Assembly (NCBI RefSeq): GCF_016097555.1
Contig: NC_054699.1
Span: 3,422,539-3,486,538 of the forward strand
DNA from: Gigantopelta aegis
Lineage: Eukaryota; Mollusca; Gastropoda; Neomphalida; Peltospiridae
Direction: 5' to 3'
Length of the DNA stretch: 64,000 nt
In this document: piece by piece, positions 10,820 to 23,506 of the stretch
How positions within the stretch are numbered: the stretch's first letter is position 1
Layout of the letters: each line of letters begins with the position of its first letter
Notes under the pieces: generated by a model
The model's input: only the letters and a program-made list of their open reading frames with translations
The model's database searches: none
What the model was told of the DNA's origin: nothing
Translations under genes and position numbers: made by a program

Positions 10820-11091
10820 TATTTGTCATGCACTGTCCACATTTAAGGCTTAGCCCAGTAACCGTTCACACATCCCTTTTCAAATGTCTGTCTTCATCAA
10901 CCTAATATAACTACTTTGTATAAACCAGGATGTTGCGCGACAGACTAGGTAGCTGACGGACAATTACGGCTGTGAGTACAATGAGCACCCAGTTTCCATC
11001 TACATTTACTCGTATTCATATCTTGTTCGTCTACTTTTGGTGACTCCACTGTCCAAAGGAAACCAAGCGAGACCTAACTGAAGGAAAAAAG

Positions 11092-11298
11092 AACTGTTTT
11101 CTTTAACGACGCACACAACACATTCTAATGGGGGTTATATGGCGTCTCAAATGATGAAAGAGAAAACTCGATTAGCAGCAAGGGACCTTTCATACAGACA
11201 ACATCCTACATACAGGATAGTACATACCACGGCCTTTGTCACACCAGTTGTGGAGCATTGGCTGGAAAGAAATATCCCAATGGGCCCACCGACATAAA
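11092..11298 (-). mobile_element. SINE-2, head lost
   Basis: From 'ctttaacgacgcacacaaca' through 'ttagcagcaagggacc' and 'taccacggcctttg' to 'gggcccaccgac'. The tRNA-like head is missing. Confidence 0.8.
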
Positions 11299-12559
11299 AA
11301 GTATGTCATCTCATAATAGTTTTAATCTACCTGCAACAAAATAAGGTGTCACATGGTATTTATGATTTAAAGTATTTTTGTTAGTAACCTTCATTTTAGC
11401 TGAAAATCGCAGTCCATTTAAGAAAAAAGATTTTACCATGTACCGGTTTCAACCTCAAGTGTACACCGCATATCAAATGTAGACATGGGTGAGGGGATTG
11501 ACTGAGTAGACCCCCAACCCCCACCCCTGCTCCGCCGTGCCTGATACTACGTAAAAGATAATAGTACAACTAATCAGTGTCGCATGTTACTACCAATTAG
11601 ACCTGCATTTTTATAACAAGAAAATGTCTTTGTCTCTGTGTTAAATGTTTGTGGCGGTTTTTTGTTGTCACAAATATAGGAGTCTACACAATAGAAACAA
11701 ACAAATACAAAATAAAATAAAAGAAACAGAAAACAATACAACCGCAATTTAGCCTGCCCTTTGTGTGTGTGTATGTGTGCCCCCCCCCCCCCCCAATAAA
11801 ACACCGCCCCCCCCCCCCACCCAAAAAGGTAGTAGTAGGCTAATAATAGTAATAATTGTGTATTATTATTATTATTATTTCATGTATTATAATGTTGGTA
11901 AAATCACATCGCGGTGGGTATGGTTTATTTGTTTATATATATTTTTATATATTTTTTTTTTTTTAGTACTGTAGGGGCATTATTACGCTATTCATATGTC
12001 TATGGAAAACGTACACAAAAGGGTCCGCTAGATTCATATACAATCCCCCTCCCCTGTTCAGAAAACGCACTGTTCGTACAGTACTTAGTATGTATTCCTC
12101 CTGTTTCAGATGGTTCGGTAATACGGATCAATCAAATACTTATTAACCGCCTGTATACATTTTTGCTGTGAATATAGCCAGCCCTCGTTAGCGGAGACTA
12201 TATACACGGCCGTCGTATATATAGTCACATCTAAATATAAACAACGTCTAGTTCAGGCTATTCTTTAAAAATGTAACAATTCCTATCCCAAGTCAGCTGT
12301 TATGGCATATTTTGCATAATAATGAATTTGACAAGGTGGAAAATGAAGGTGTTTGTGATCCAGATGTTTAGATTTTTTCGCGTACGACTTAAACGATAAA
12401 TTTACCTACAGATGCAAAAGCCCAACTAGTCGGGATTGTCGACGTTTAACATGCTTCTGTTCCTAAAATAAATTAATGTATAAGCTTATTATCATTCAGT
12501 ACATGTTTTTATTAATTTTTAATAACTTATTTTCATTTTTTTTCTATTTTCCTTACGTC
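11299..12559. other. non-coding spacer
   Basis: AT-rich, with C-runs at about 11780-11820, (TTA)n at about 11860-11880 and T-runs near 11950. No gene or named element recognised. 12177-12240 is GC-richer, with 'tatatacacggccgtcgtatatata' (an imperfect palindrome). Confidence 0.5.
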
Positions 12560-13227
12560 AAGGGATCTTTTATATGCACCATCGCACAGACAGGATAGCA
12601 CATACCAAGGCATTTGATATACCAGTCGTGATGCACTGGCTGGGACGAGAAATTATTTTACAAGGAAATAAGACCCACGATAATTCTCCGTATCTAGTAT
12701 ACAGAACGTAAAGCTGTATTTCGCGGAAATCAATACTAGAACTGGGCCTTTTGTCGTGTGATGACGATCTATATTTGTAATAGTTTTCCGGGAAAACCCA
12801 ATTCTATGAAAATAGCAGGGATCGTGTCATTCTGTTGTGTCATTGAATATTGTGATTGAAACAAATTGTAGGGCAATCTTAAAGTTGCATAATACCCAAA
12901 CAATTTATAATTTTATATATCTTTCGTGTGAAATGTAAAACCATTTCATCAAAATAATTCCTTTTAATACTATTTTTTAAATTTATATTATTGCAAAATC
13001 CATATTAACACGTGGTTTAGCAGTTTTAATTTGACTTTGAATTGCATTTCTTTACCTGGCTTCTATTTTATTGGATATGCGATGAATATTTTTCTGCATA
13101 CTTTATATTTTCTGCAAATGATTCTCAAGAAAACCACTGTTTATGCCGAGTCGCAGCACATTACAGTTTTAATATTTCTATTATTTGTTATGCAAAGAGT
13201 ATGTCTGGAATCGCTTAAAGTTAAAAT

Positions 13228-13452
13228 GTGTTTTGTTTAACGACACCACAAGAGCACATTGATTTATTAATCATCGACATTTGGTAATTTTGACGTATAG
13301 TCTTAGAGAGGAAATCCGCTACATTTTTCCACTAATAGCAAAGGGATTTTTTATATGCAACATCCCACAGACAGGATAGCACATACCACGGCCTTTGATA
13401 TACCAGTCTTGGTCCACTGGTTCACTGGTTGGAACGAGAAAGAGCCCAATGA
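13228..13452 (-). mobile_element. SINE-1, head lost
   Basis: 'tgtgttttgtttaacgacac' through 'gataccacgg..' to 'gagcccaatgag'. Its partner in copy B is 16425-16655. Confidence 0.85.
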
Positions 13453-13493
13453 GTTGTTAAAACGAACAGTTCATTTTGATTTATTTTCGTCCT

Positions 13494-13514
13494 GGACACA
13501 CACACAGACACACA

Positions 13515-13575
<61 letters not shown>

Positions 13576-13603
13576 ACACACACAGACACACACACACACA
13601 CAG

Positions 13604-13635
<32 letters not shown>

Positions 13636-14281
13636 ACACACACACACACAAACATACACACACAGACAGACACACACACAGACACACACACACACAGACA
13701 CACACACAGACACACACACACAGACACACAGAGACACACAGACACACACAGACACACAGACACACACACACACAGACACACACACAGAGAGACAGACACA
13801 CACATACAGAGAGAGACAGACACACACACAAACACACACACACACACACACACACAGAGAGACACACACACACACACAGAGACAGACACACACACACACA
13901 CACACACAGACACACACACACACAGAGACAGATACACACACAAAAGACACACACACACACACACAGACACACACAAACACACACAGACACACACACACAG
14001 ACACACACAAACACACACACAGACACACACAAACACACACAAACACACACACACAGACACACACACACAGTCAGACACACACACACACAGACACACACAC
14101 ACACATACACAGACACACACACACAGACACACACACAGACACACACACACACACATACACACACACACAGACAGACACACACACAGACGCACACACAGAC
14201 ACAGACAGAGACACACACACACACACACACATACACACACACACAGACACACACACTGAGACACACACAAACACACACAGA

Positions 14282-14314
<33 letters not shown>
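13494..14314. repeat. (CA)n/(CAGA)n expanded microsatellite, about 820 bp
   Basis: CA repeats regularly broken by 'cagaca' and occasional 'cagagaga' and 'cataca'. Thr/His and Cys/Val ORFs on both strands are artefacts. Its allelic partner in copy B is a 'acacacacacacc' run at about 16701-16713. Confidence 0.98.
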
Positions 14315-14379
14315 CTATCTAGACGGTCTCTTCAGGACAGTCGGTAATGGTTAGTGGTTAGTGAGAGTTAAAAGCTGAA

Positions 14380-14580
14380 ATTTGTTTTGTTCAATTACAC
14401 CACTAGAGCACATTGATTTATTCATCACCGTCTATTGGTTATTAAATATTTAATAATTCTGACATATAGCGTCAGAGGAAACTTGCTACATTATTCAGAC
14501 AGAACAGCACATACCACGGTCTTTGGTATACCAGTCGTGGGGCACTGGTTCGGTCCACTGAGGGGGTTCGATCCTGTGAT
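14380..14580 (-). mobile_element. SINE-1, partial
   Basis: 'tttgttttgttcaattacac' to 'ggttcgatcctgtgatc'. Its uninterrupted state shows how the LINE-split copy at 16785/18930 looked before insertion. Confidence 0.8.
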
Positions 14581-14660
14581 CAATTAACCTCTTAATATCT
14601 GCATTTCAGGCTAATCGCACTCAGGGGAAGCTGTGGAGTTGTATCTGAAAGCCCAATTGT

Positions 14661-15031
14661 AAAGCGTTCACTTGATACGTGGTCGCCTTGCTGCTTATCG
14701 GAAAGAGTAGCCGATGTGGCGGCAGCGGATTTCTTCTAAAAACAATATGTCAGAATGACCATATGTTTGACGTCCAATAGCCGATGATCAGATAAAAATC
14801 AATGTGCTCTAGAGGCTATTTCTCCTTCCAGCCAGTGTACCACGACTGGTATATCAAAACCCCGTGGTATGTGCTACACTGTCTGTAGGATTGTGCATAT
14901 AAAACATCCCTTGCTACTAATGGAAAAATGTAGCGCGTTTCCTTTTTAAGATTATATGTCGAACTTACCAAATGTTTGTATTAATAAATCAATGTAAACT
15001 AGTGGTGTTGTTAGACAAAACAAACTTTAAA
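14661..15031 (+). mobile_element. two SINE-1-type copies in tandem
   Basis: 14661-14811 is a deleted copy (head remnant 'taaagcgttcacttgatac', tail 'ccaatagccgatgat...gtgctctag'). 14812-15031 is a second copy beginning 'ggctatttctc' and ending 'ttgttagacaaaacaaac'. The junction at 14811 fuses the tail of one to the middle of the next. Confidence 0.75.
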
Positions 15032-15063
15032 CAAACTTCTTTTTTAACTTTTGGTTATAACAG

Positions 15064-15301
15064 GAAGGAAGGAAGGAAATGCTTTTATTTAACGACGCAC
15101 TCAACACATTTTATGTATGGTTATATGGCGTCAGACATATGGTTAAGGACCACAGAGATATTGAGAGAGGAAACCTGCTGTCGCCACTTGGTGGGCTGCT
15201 CTTTTCGATTAGCAGCGAGGGATCTTTTATATGCAACATCCCACAGCCTTTGATATGCCAGTCGTGGTGCACTGGCTGGAACGAGAAATAGCCCAATGGG
15301 C
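15064..15301 (-). mobile_element. SINE-2 with 12-bp target duplication
   Basis: Flanked by 'tggttataacag' at 15052-15063 and 15302-15313. It runs from 'gcttttatttaacgacgcac' to 'gcccaatgggc' and lacks the tRNA-like head. A short (GGAA)n stretch forms the tail. Confidence 0.85.
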
Positions 15302-15313
15302 TGGTTATAACAG

Positions 15314-15631
15314 AAACCAGAAAGGCAAGAAACCAGAAAGTTAAGCTCCCATTTCCATTGCTTAATTCTAGTGGTGACCTGTTCTTGTATAGGGTATAGG
15401 GTGGTTTGGGAGTGCTTCCATTAGAACACTGCTCAAACACGCCTGTCGTGGGCACAACCTCTGACTTCGCCAGAGAGTTCCATCTAAGACTGGCTTGTAG
15501 TATTCATATGTATAGCGTATATCTTGACTGAAAGATTGTACAGCAAAATTATTTAGCCACATATTTTACCATTGTTTGAAATTAATTTTATGGTTAGCAC
15601 CAAGAAAGGTTCTTTCGGGTGAATATCAGAA
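15314..15631. other. non-coding spacer between duplication copies
   Basis: No gene recognised. 'aaccagaaaggcaag/aaccagaaagttaag' is a local duplication at about 15315-15346. Confidence 0.5.
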
Positions 15632-16887
15632 AAAAGGTTTGTTTTGTTTAACGACACCACTAGAGTACATTGAATTATTAATCATCGGCTATTGAATGTA
15701 AAACATTTAGGACTTTTGACATATAGTCTTAGAGAGGAAACCCGCTACATTTTCCCATTAATATCAAGGTATCTTTTATATGCACCACCGCACAGTCAAG
15801 ATAGCACATATCAAGGCATCTGATATACCAGTCGTGGGTGCACTGGCTGGGACGAGAAATTATTGTACCAGGAAATAAGACCCACGATAATTCTCCGTAT
15901 CTAGTATACAGAAAGTAAATCTGTATTTCGCGGAAATCAATACTAGAACTGGGCCTTTTGTCGTCTGATGACGATCTATATTTGTAACAGTTTTCCGGGA
16001 AAACCCAATTCTATGAAAATAGCAGGGCTCGTGTCATTCTGTTATGTCATTGTGATTGAAACAAATTGTAGGGCAGTCTTAAAGTTGCACAATGACCAAA
16101 CAATTTATAATTTAATATATCTTTCGTGTGAAATGTAAAACCATTTCATCAAAATAATTCCTTTTAATACTATTTTTTTAATTTATATTATTGCAAAATC
16201 CATATTAACACGTTATGTAGCAGTTTTAATTTCAATTTGAATTGCATTTGTTTATTGATACAAACACCTGGCTTCTATTTTATTGGATATGCGATGAATA
16301 TTTTCTGCATACTTTTTTTTTCCAAAGGATTCTCAAGAAAACCACTGTTTATGCCGAGTCGCAGCACATTACAGTTATAATATTTGTTATGCAAAGAGGA
16401 TGTTTGGAATCGCTTAAAGTTAAAATGTGTTTTGTTTAACGACACCACAAGAGCAGATTGATTTTATTAATCATCGACTATATTTGGTAATTATGACGTA
16501 CAGTCTTAGAGAGGAAATCCGCTACATTTTTCCATTAATAGCAAAGGTTTTTTTTATATGCACCATCCCACAGACAGGATAGCACATACCACGGCCTTTG
16601 ATATACCAGTCGTGGTGCACTGGTTAACTGGTTGTAACGACAAATAGCCCAATGAGTTGTTAAAACGAACATTTCATATTGATTTATTTTCGTCCTGGGT
16701 ACACACACACACCAATCATCTATCTAGACGGTCTCTCTAGGAAAGTCGTTAATGGTTAGTGGTTAGTGAGAGTTAAAAGTTGAAGTTTGTTTTGTTCAAT
16801 TACACCACTAGAGCACATTGATTTATTCATCACCGTTTATTGGCTATCAAATGTTTAATAATTCTGACATATAGCGTCAGAGGAAAC
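15632..16887. repeat. segmental duplication, copy B (left part)
   Basis: Collinear with copy A. Begins with a longer SINE-1 (15632-15865, minus) whose counterpart in A is truncated. Contains the SINE at 16425-16655 and the split SINE at 16785. It resumes after the LINE at 18930. Confidence 0.9.
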
Positions 16888-17075
16888 GTTTTTTTTGTTT
16901 TGTTTTTTTAATTTTATTGTCCCCAGAAATATTTGGCAGTGTCAGGGTTGAGGAGCCCTGGAGCTCACTGACTTACACATATTTTAAATATATTTCATAT
17001 ACACAATTTGTACACAATGTTCATGTTTAAAACATATACTGCATTAAAAAAAATCTCTCATCCACTCACCTACTT

Positions 17076-17117
<42 letters not shown>

Positions 17118-19020
17118 CACACACACACACACACACAAATACCCATGTACATCAGTTTGCATACATGTCGGTAATTAGTTTTTAATTATTTCTGGGAGCA
17201 AGAAAGAAGAGAAAGAAAAAAGGGGAAAAAACGAAACATCAGAAGTGACAGAAAGGAATAACGGGTTGCAAATTTTATCTTTTAATGTTTGTCTCTAAGC
17301 CAGTATGGTTCATGAAAAATTGTCAATAAATAAATTATACCATTTCTTCCAATATGTTTCAAAATATTTGTATTCACAGTTTTTAAGCAGAATACACCTT
17401 TGAATTTCTAATTTGTTTTTAATTGTCCATTGTAATGATCGTAAGTTCAATTTTGTTTTTGCATTTTTATAGAATAAATATAATATTTTATATTAATAAT
17501 CATCCAATTTACTACACTGCTGTTTGGTTCATTAGGCAAACCTAAGATAACTATATGTTTAACAAAAGTAATATGTTCACCCATAGTATTTTTTATCCAA
17601 TTTGTAATAGATTTCCATAGTTTTTCTTAACAAAATGACAATCATAGAATAAGTGTTCCATTGTCTCTGGCAGCAGATTACAGAAAGTACATTTATTGGT
17701 ATCTATATAGTGAATAGTATATAAAAAATGGTTAGTTGCGAGTATTCGATGCAATATTCTGTACTGAAACCACCGCAAAGTTGTATCTCTGGTACATTTA
17801 AAGGGTATGCTATAATATATTTTCCATTCCCTTAATGAACAGTTAAAACCTTTTTCCTGATATTTTAATTGTGATTTTGGAATTTGTGATGTTTTGCATA
17901 GCAGTTTTTATTGTTCCTTGCAACCTTGTTTCTCTTTTAAAATCTGTTTTAACTTTTGTGGATAAACTGGTTTATAATTATGGAAAAAATTCAGAGTTTG
18001 ACAATTTAATTTTCCACATTTTTCAATGAAACATTTTACTGCTTTAATTAAAGACGTATAATCTAAAAATTCGTTATTATATTATATTTCACCATAAATT
18101 CGTCAACAGTTAGAAAGCCATCATGTACCCCAATTAAATCATTTATAAAAATAATTCCCTTTTCGGCATACTTTTTGTAGAAAATGGGGTTTTTATCTTT
18201 TAATATTTTACTGTTGTGCCAAATACTGACACCAACTATATCGTCTATACTTTCAATGATTTCTTCACATTGAATTTTTCTCCAGCTTTCAAGAACATCT
18301 ATCCAAAAAGGATTACTGATATTTTGCATTTTCTTGCTAACAAACTGATCCCCATATATAATTAAATCATGTATTGATACATTTGTAATAGATAAAAAAA
18401 GATGTATCCATTTTGAATCATTTGTAAGTAGTCTTCTTATCCATAGATTGAAATATTAATCATTCTTAATCCTCCGTTTTGATCATCTTGAATTATAGTT
18501 TCACATTTTATTTTTTTCTGGTTTATTTTCCCATATAAAACTATAAAATCTTTTATTTAACTTTTAGACTAGTTGTTCAGATGGAATTGGTAATGAGATT
18601 AGTAAATTTATTATTTTGGGTATTATTAATGTTTTTAAAACAGCGAGGCTGCCTAATAGCGTCAATTTTCGTGCACTCCACATTTTCATTGTACTTTCCA
18701 TTTCTAATACTTTTGGTTCAAAGTTATCTTTAACTATATCTTTTAGATTTAAAGAGAAGCGAATTCCCAATAAAGTAAACTTAGCTGAACCCCATTCTAA
18801 TTTCCATCTAGTATGATGAAAGACTTCATTTGAGAATTTTTTTCTGCCAAGATTTAGAATAATTTTCAAACCTGAATTTTTGCAAAGCATCTAGAGTAGT
18901 AAGTGTACCGTACATGCGTCAGAGGAAACTTGCTACATTATCAGACAGGACAGCATATATTGCACTGGTTCGGTCCACTGGAGATTTCGATTCTGTGACC
19001 AAGCATCTGTCGACTCAAGT
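16785..19020 (-). mobile_element. SINE-1 split by a LINE insertion
   Basis: The two SINE pieces are 16785-16887 and 18930-19020. The break is flanked by 'gcgtcagaggaaac' at 16874-16887 and 18916-18929. Copy A at 14380-14580 has the unbroken sequence through this point. Confidence 0.9.
16888..18915 (-). mobile_element. 5'-truncated L1/Tx1-like LINE, 2.0 kb, with 14-bp target duplication
   Basis: Inserted on the minus strand. The poly-T at 16888-16917 is its poly(A) tail. Decayed ORF pieces read in order: 18890-18564 (post-YxDD region, motifs KIILNLGRKKFSN, LGIRFS, MKMWSARKLTLLGSLAVLKT), 18329-18063 (C-terminal thumb region) and 17778-17593 (terminal zinc-finger-like CTFCNLLPETMEHLFYDC). This order matches the C-terminal half of L1/Tx1-type reverse transcriptases, so the palm domain was lost by 5' truncation. 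Stops and frameshifts make it dead. A C-run followed by (CA)n sits inside at 17079-17136. Confidence 0.85.
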
Positions 19021-20254
19021 GCTCTAACACTAAGCTAGTAGACAATGAATGAATGAATGAATGAATGATTATGAATGAAAATTAGAATAACGACACCCAG
19101 CACGAAAATTACTTCGGCTACTGGGTGTCAAACTAGTAAATTTATACATTAATCATAATCAACATCAATGTAACAAAAGTATGGCCTGTTTGCCAATCTA
19201 TTTCTTTTGTGAAATAAAATATTACATTGAAGAGTTAAATTTAAAACACAGTGTAAAAACTGAAACAAAAAAAATTCATACTTTATGTTAATTATTTTTA
19301 CTGACCTCAGTTCACAAAATGGGCCAATAACGCTAAAAATAAGAAACTTGCCCATATAAACATGAAAAGACGTCATCAGATATGTAAACGTAAAGTTTTT
19401 TTGTTAACGACAACGAGTAAATTGATATATTTCATCGCTATTGTCGGACACATTGGGAACAAACGCAACATTTTTTCCCATTGCACCATCCAACAGAAAG
19501 GATATGCCTTTGGACCAATGGGATGGGCCCACCGACGGGCATCAATCCCCGACTAACCGCGACGTTTGTTATATTGTAATGAAACGGTAACAGAAACAGG
19601 TTTAACATAATTAGTCATTCGTATTATTAGCCTAATAAAACGTGTATATTGTAACTGAAGCTAAACAAAATAAATTTTATGTTTATTTCATACTTTAAAG
19701 AATGAATGTCTGATAAATTCATTTCGAATCAGATCATTAGTTTCCTGTGTTTTTAACATTTACAGAAACTGACTTTTAGTCGAAAATTGTTACAGAAGTG
19801 TATACAGAACAGTACTGTATAAGTGGTCTGATGACAGTTTTATTAATGATATTGATTCTGCACTTGTACATATAGAAGGATGGTCAAACATTCTGGAAAA
19901 AAGGTAAAGTCGCCATTATTTTGCAAAGGTAGTCAATCAGGCATATATCTAGAGAAGTGGTATTGACGACGTATTTCAAAATATGTTGGACCAATGGGAA
20001 TAGGTAATGTAAACCTGGTTATGAGCTAAACAAAATAAATATCGCTCATGTTAAGAGATTTTTTTGTATGTCATAGTTCAACTTTTGATGATGAGGTAAA
20101 TGATTTTATTATTAATCATGACCTGTTGATGGTTGACTGCATTGCTTAATATGTTTGTCATAGTTCAACCTTTGAGGTAAATGCTATTTATGATGATCCT
20201 GTTGATTGTTGACTGCATTATATATAATTCTACGAAGATGAGAGGAAGGTACGA
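19021..20254. other. non-coding, with one SINE-1 remnant (19392-19563, minus)
   Basis: (TGAA)n at about 19045-19078. The SINE remnant runs 'aaagtttttttgttaacgac' to 'gggcccaccgacgggcatc'. Phrases 'tttttgtatgtcatagttca' (about 20061) and 'tatgtttgtcatagttcaac' (about 20149) with following 'ttgatg..gaggtaaatg' form a roughly 90-bp direct duplication. Confidence 0.55.
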
Positions 20255-20309
20255 ATTGTTTTATTTAACGACGCACTTAACACATTTTGTTTACTGTTAT
20301 ATGGCGTCA
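20255..20309 (-). mobile_element. SINE-2 3' fragment joined to a LINE
   Basis: 'ttgttttatttaacgacgca' to 'gttatatggcgtcag', then LINE coding sequence begins without a gap. Confidence 0.7.
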
Positions 20310-22185
20310 GGGAGAAGAAGTAATACGTGCTATAAAATCACTTAAGTTGGGTATAAGCCCATGTGTGGATGGTTTACCATCAGAGTTTTTTTTAAGAATG
20401 CATTATCTAAATATGTTATTTAATGCTGTTGTAAATAGTGCTACGGTCCCAGATTCTTGGAATGTGGGCTTAATTATTCGATTGTTTAAGAAAGGAGATA
20501 TTACAGATACAAATAATTTTAGAGGTACATGTTTTATTTCTTTATTAAATAGTATTGGAAAATTATTTACTTCTATTTTGGAAACTAGGACTAGGACTTG
20601 GCTTGAATTTAATAATATTATCCATGAAGCACAGGCAGGTTTCCGAAATGATTAATCTACAATAGATCATATATTTACACTTCAGGCGTTGTGTGAAAAC
20701 TACCTTAGAAAGCCAAGACATCGATTTTATGTTGTTTTTATTGATCTTCGCAAAGTGTTTGACTTGGTAGATAGGAATAAGTTACTGTATGTGTTGCATA
20801 TGAGGGGTATTCAAGGTAAAATATTTAACATTTTAAAAGATATGTATGAAAAAATAAAAGCTTGTATTAGAGTAAAGAATGTTAGGATATATCCATTTAC
20901 AACATCTAGTGGTGTCCGTCAAGGGTGTATGTTAAGTCCAGTTTTGTTTATTATTTTTATTAATGAAGTTATAAATGAGATGAATAATAGTAATCTTAGA
21001 GGAATTTTTGTGAATGAAAATATTAATGATATACTACAGGGGTAATGCTTCTCTTTGCTGATGATGGTGTACTTATTGATGGTACAGTAATAGGTTTGTA
21101 AAAAAAAAGCTTGATGTACTAAATAAGATTTGTGTAAAATGGGGATTAGAAGTTAATGTTGATAAATCTAATATAACTGTATTTAGAAATGGTGGGTACT
21201 TAAGACGTAACGAGAAGTGGTTTTATAAGGGCATTCAATTAACAACTGTGTCATAAGTATTTTGGTATAACAGCCTCTTCTCGTTTGAAATGGTCTAAGG
21301 ATTGCGAGACTTCATCTATTCAAGCGAGAAACGCCTGTTTTCCTATTTTTACTGTATTTAAGAGACACCCTACATTATCATACAGTATTGTCCAGAATAT
21401 ATTTGATACTAAAACAGCTCCTATTTTATTATATGGCTCTGAGATATGGGGATTTACTTATCGAGAATCTATTGAAAATGTATAAAGTAATTTTTTTTAA
21501 AGGTTTTTAGGACTTTCAAAGAGAGTATCATCAAATGCTGTACTTGATGAAACAGGTAGAGATCATTTGTGTGTGAAATACTTTAGCCGTTGTATACAAT
21601 ATGGTTGCAAATTGTTATATATGGATTATGATATGTTGAAATGACATGATGAAACTGGTCAAATGAATTGGGTATGACATGTCTGGATTGCTAAAAAATA
21701 TGGCAGTATCAAGTTATTTATGTCCACCTTTGTACCGAGATGTAAAGACATTCATTTTTAATACTGGCATGATAAAATTAATACTTCTCATTTCTTAAAG
21801 GCATATTCTTCTTATAAATCTCTTTTAGAAACAGAAAAGTCTATATTATATTTGTCACAATATTAGGATCTCTTGCGAATTGTTTCTAAATTTATGTGTT
21901 TGTTACATACATTAAAAGTACAGAAAAGCAGATATAATCCAGTAATATAAAGAAATGAAACTATATGTTTAAAGTGTAATCTGAATCAAGTTGAAGATTA
22001 ATATCATTTTCTTTTAGTATGTCCATATTATGCTTTGAGCAGGAAATATTTCATATCAGAATACTTTATAGTAAATCCTTCAAGAGAATTTTTTTTTTTT
22101 TTATTGATTTCCACCCAAAATATAAAGTGTATGAAAGGAATAGCCTTGTTTTTAAAAAGAAATCTGCCAGTTTAAATTGAATATA
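20310..22185 (+). pseudogene. non-LTR retrotransposon reverse-transcriptase pseudogene
   Basis: RT motifs appear in order across several frames: KKGD..NNFRG (about 20488-20530), HEAQAGFRND (about 20623-20652, then an in-frame TAA), FIDLRKVFD (about 20737-20763), TSSGVRQGCMLSPVLF (about 20905-20950) and LLFADDGV (about 21050-21070). The post-RT region follows (TAPILLYGSEIWGF, about 21415-21456), then a C-terminal zinc-knuckle-like CLKCNLNQVED..YHFLLVCPYY (about 21967-22035). Endonuclease and ORF1 are missing. At least four frame breaks make it inactive. The clade is not certain. It differs from the LINE at 16.9-18.9 kb, which is L1/Tx1-like. Confidence 0.9.
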
Positions 22186-22747
22186 CATGTATAGTAATTT
22201 GTACACACGTAGCGCACGATTCATTTGTTCTAAAAGCAGTTATATTGGTCATAATATGGCCTCAATAAGTGAATAAATATCTTGTCTTGTATGTCTTGTC
22301 CTGTCGATATACACAGTCAACAAGGTTTAAAATCTACAATATATATATAATTACTCTTTGCATGAAGAAGTTGGCCTACTGTCCACCAAAGCATATGGGC
22401 ACAGGCATGGGGGGGGGGGGGGGAGGGGGCAGAGGGAGACTTAATACTATGTATATGATTGGGGACCAAATTCTGTCCAGTCTCTGTTTACACAAAATTA
22501 CATAAGTTACGGGAAATGGATCATGGTAGGGACGAATTTGTGTTATGTTTTAAATATTGTGAAAGCAATGTACATACACACCCATCCAAACTTTTTTTCC
22601 CCACTGTATTAAATTTTATAAAACCATACATACTCCCCTCCAATAGTGGGTTGCCCTCTCCAATAAAAAATAATGGCTACGCCAGTGGGTTTGCGGAAGG
22701 TTGTAGGGGAGTAATCGTGGGTTTACTAACCTAGTTTTAATCGCGCG

Positions 22748-22788
<41 letters not shown>

Positions 22789-23506
22789 ACACACACACGC
22801 ACGCACACACGTAAATGAAAATTATTTTTATAATTACTAACAGTTCGATATATATATATATTATAAACCCACCCCACTTTTACTTCTTTCTTTTTTTCTT
22901 ACTGTGACCCATTTTTCCTACAGACGTCTGTGTCTACATATCCATAGGGTTTGCAGAGTTATTTCCCATGTATACATTCATTTCCTTTTAATTGAGGGTT
23001 ATAATATAATACACATGGTCTTTTTAATAGTTTTCGATCTTTCAGATCACCTCGCTTCTTTAAATATGCACTGCTAATAGCATTAAAAAAATATATATTT
23101 AGCCGATGTCGCATTTTGCAAGAATATTTTGGCGCTATGGTCCAGTCGACTACAGGCCCGTAGGAACATATCTGGAGTAGTGATTTAGGCAGAGGTGGTA
23201 CAAAAACATGAATTTTTCATAAAAATCAAAACAAAATATATCAGTATAATATATGAACACTACATAATATTATGTAAAAATATTAATATATCGTTTTATT
23301 TTAAATAATTTAATGCATATATAAAATATTCATATATTAGGGCTAATTCAAATACTTCCCTCTCAGCTTTCTTAAATTACTATATATATTAATGATGCAT
23401 TTTATAGTTCAGAAATCAGATACAAATAGTACTGAGTATAAATAAGATGTATATTTTTTAATAATAAGAATAAACCTTGTAACATAAATACAAATGCCTT
23501 GTAACA
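22186..23506. other. non-coding spacer with microsatellites
   Basis: G-run at about 22409-22427. (GC)n/(CA)n at 22742-22812. (TA)n near 22850 and an AT-rich stretch to 23500. 'acccatttttcctacag' at about 22907-22923 resembles one unit of the MULE terminal repeat at 26132 but stands alone. Confidence 0.5.

Larger units (their letters stand above)
12560..14560. repeat. segmental duplication, copy A
   Basis: Aligns in order with 15774-16887 plus 18930-19010. Shared blocks include the truncated SINE-1 (12560-12655), 'agacccacgataattctccg', 'gaactgggccttttgtcgt', 'aaaaccatttcatcaaaata', the SINE at 13228-13452 and the SINE at 14380-14580. The two copies differ by few substitutions, but copy A holds an 820-bp CA tract where copy B has about 12 bp. 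Confidence 0.9.

Noticed and set aside
13355-14354. Long ORFs of Thr/His/Gln or Cys/Val repeats on both strands
   Set aside because: They are translations of the (CA)n/(CAGA)n tract. All frames stay open because the repeat has no stop codons.
22907-22923. Possible second MULE terminus
   Set aside because: Only one 17-bp match to the terminal unit. No array, no partner and no ORF nearby.
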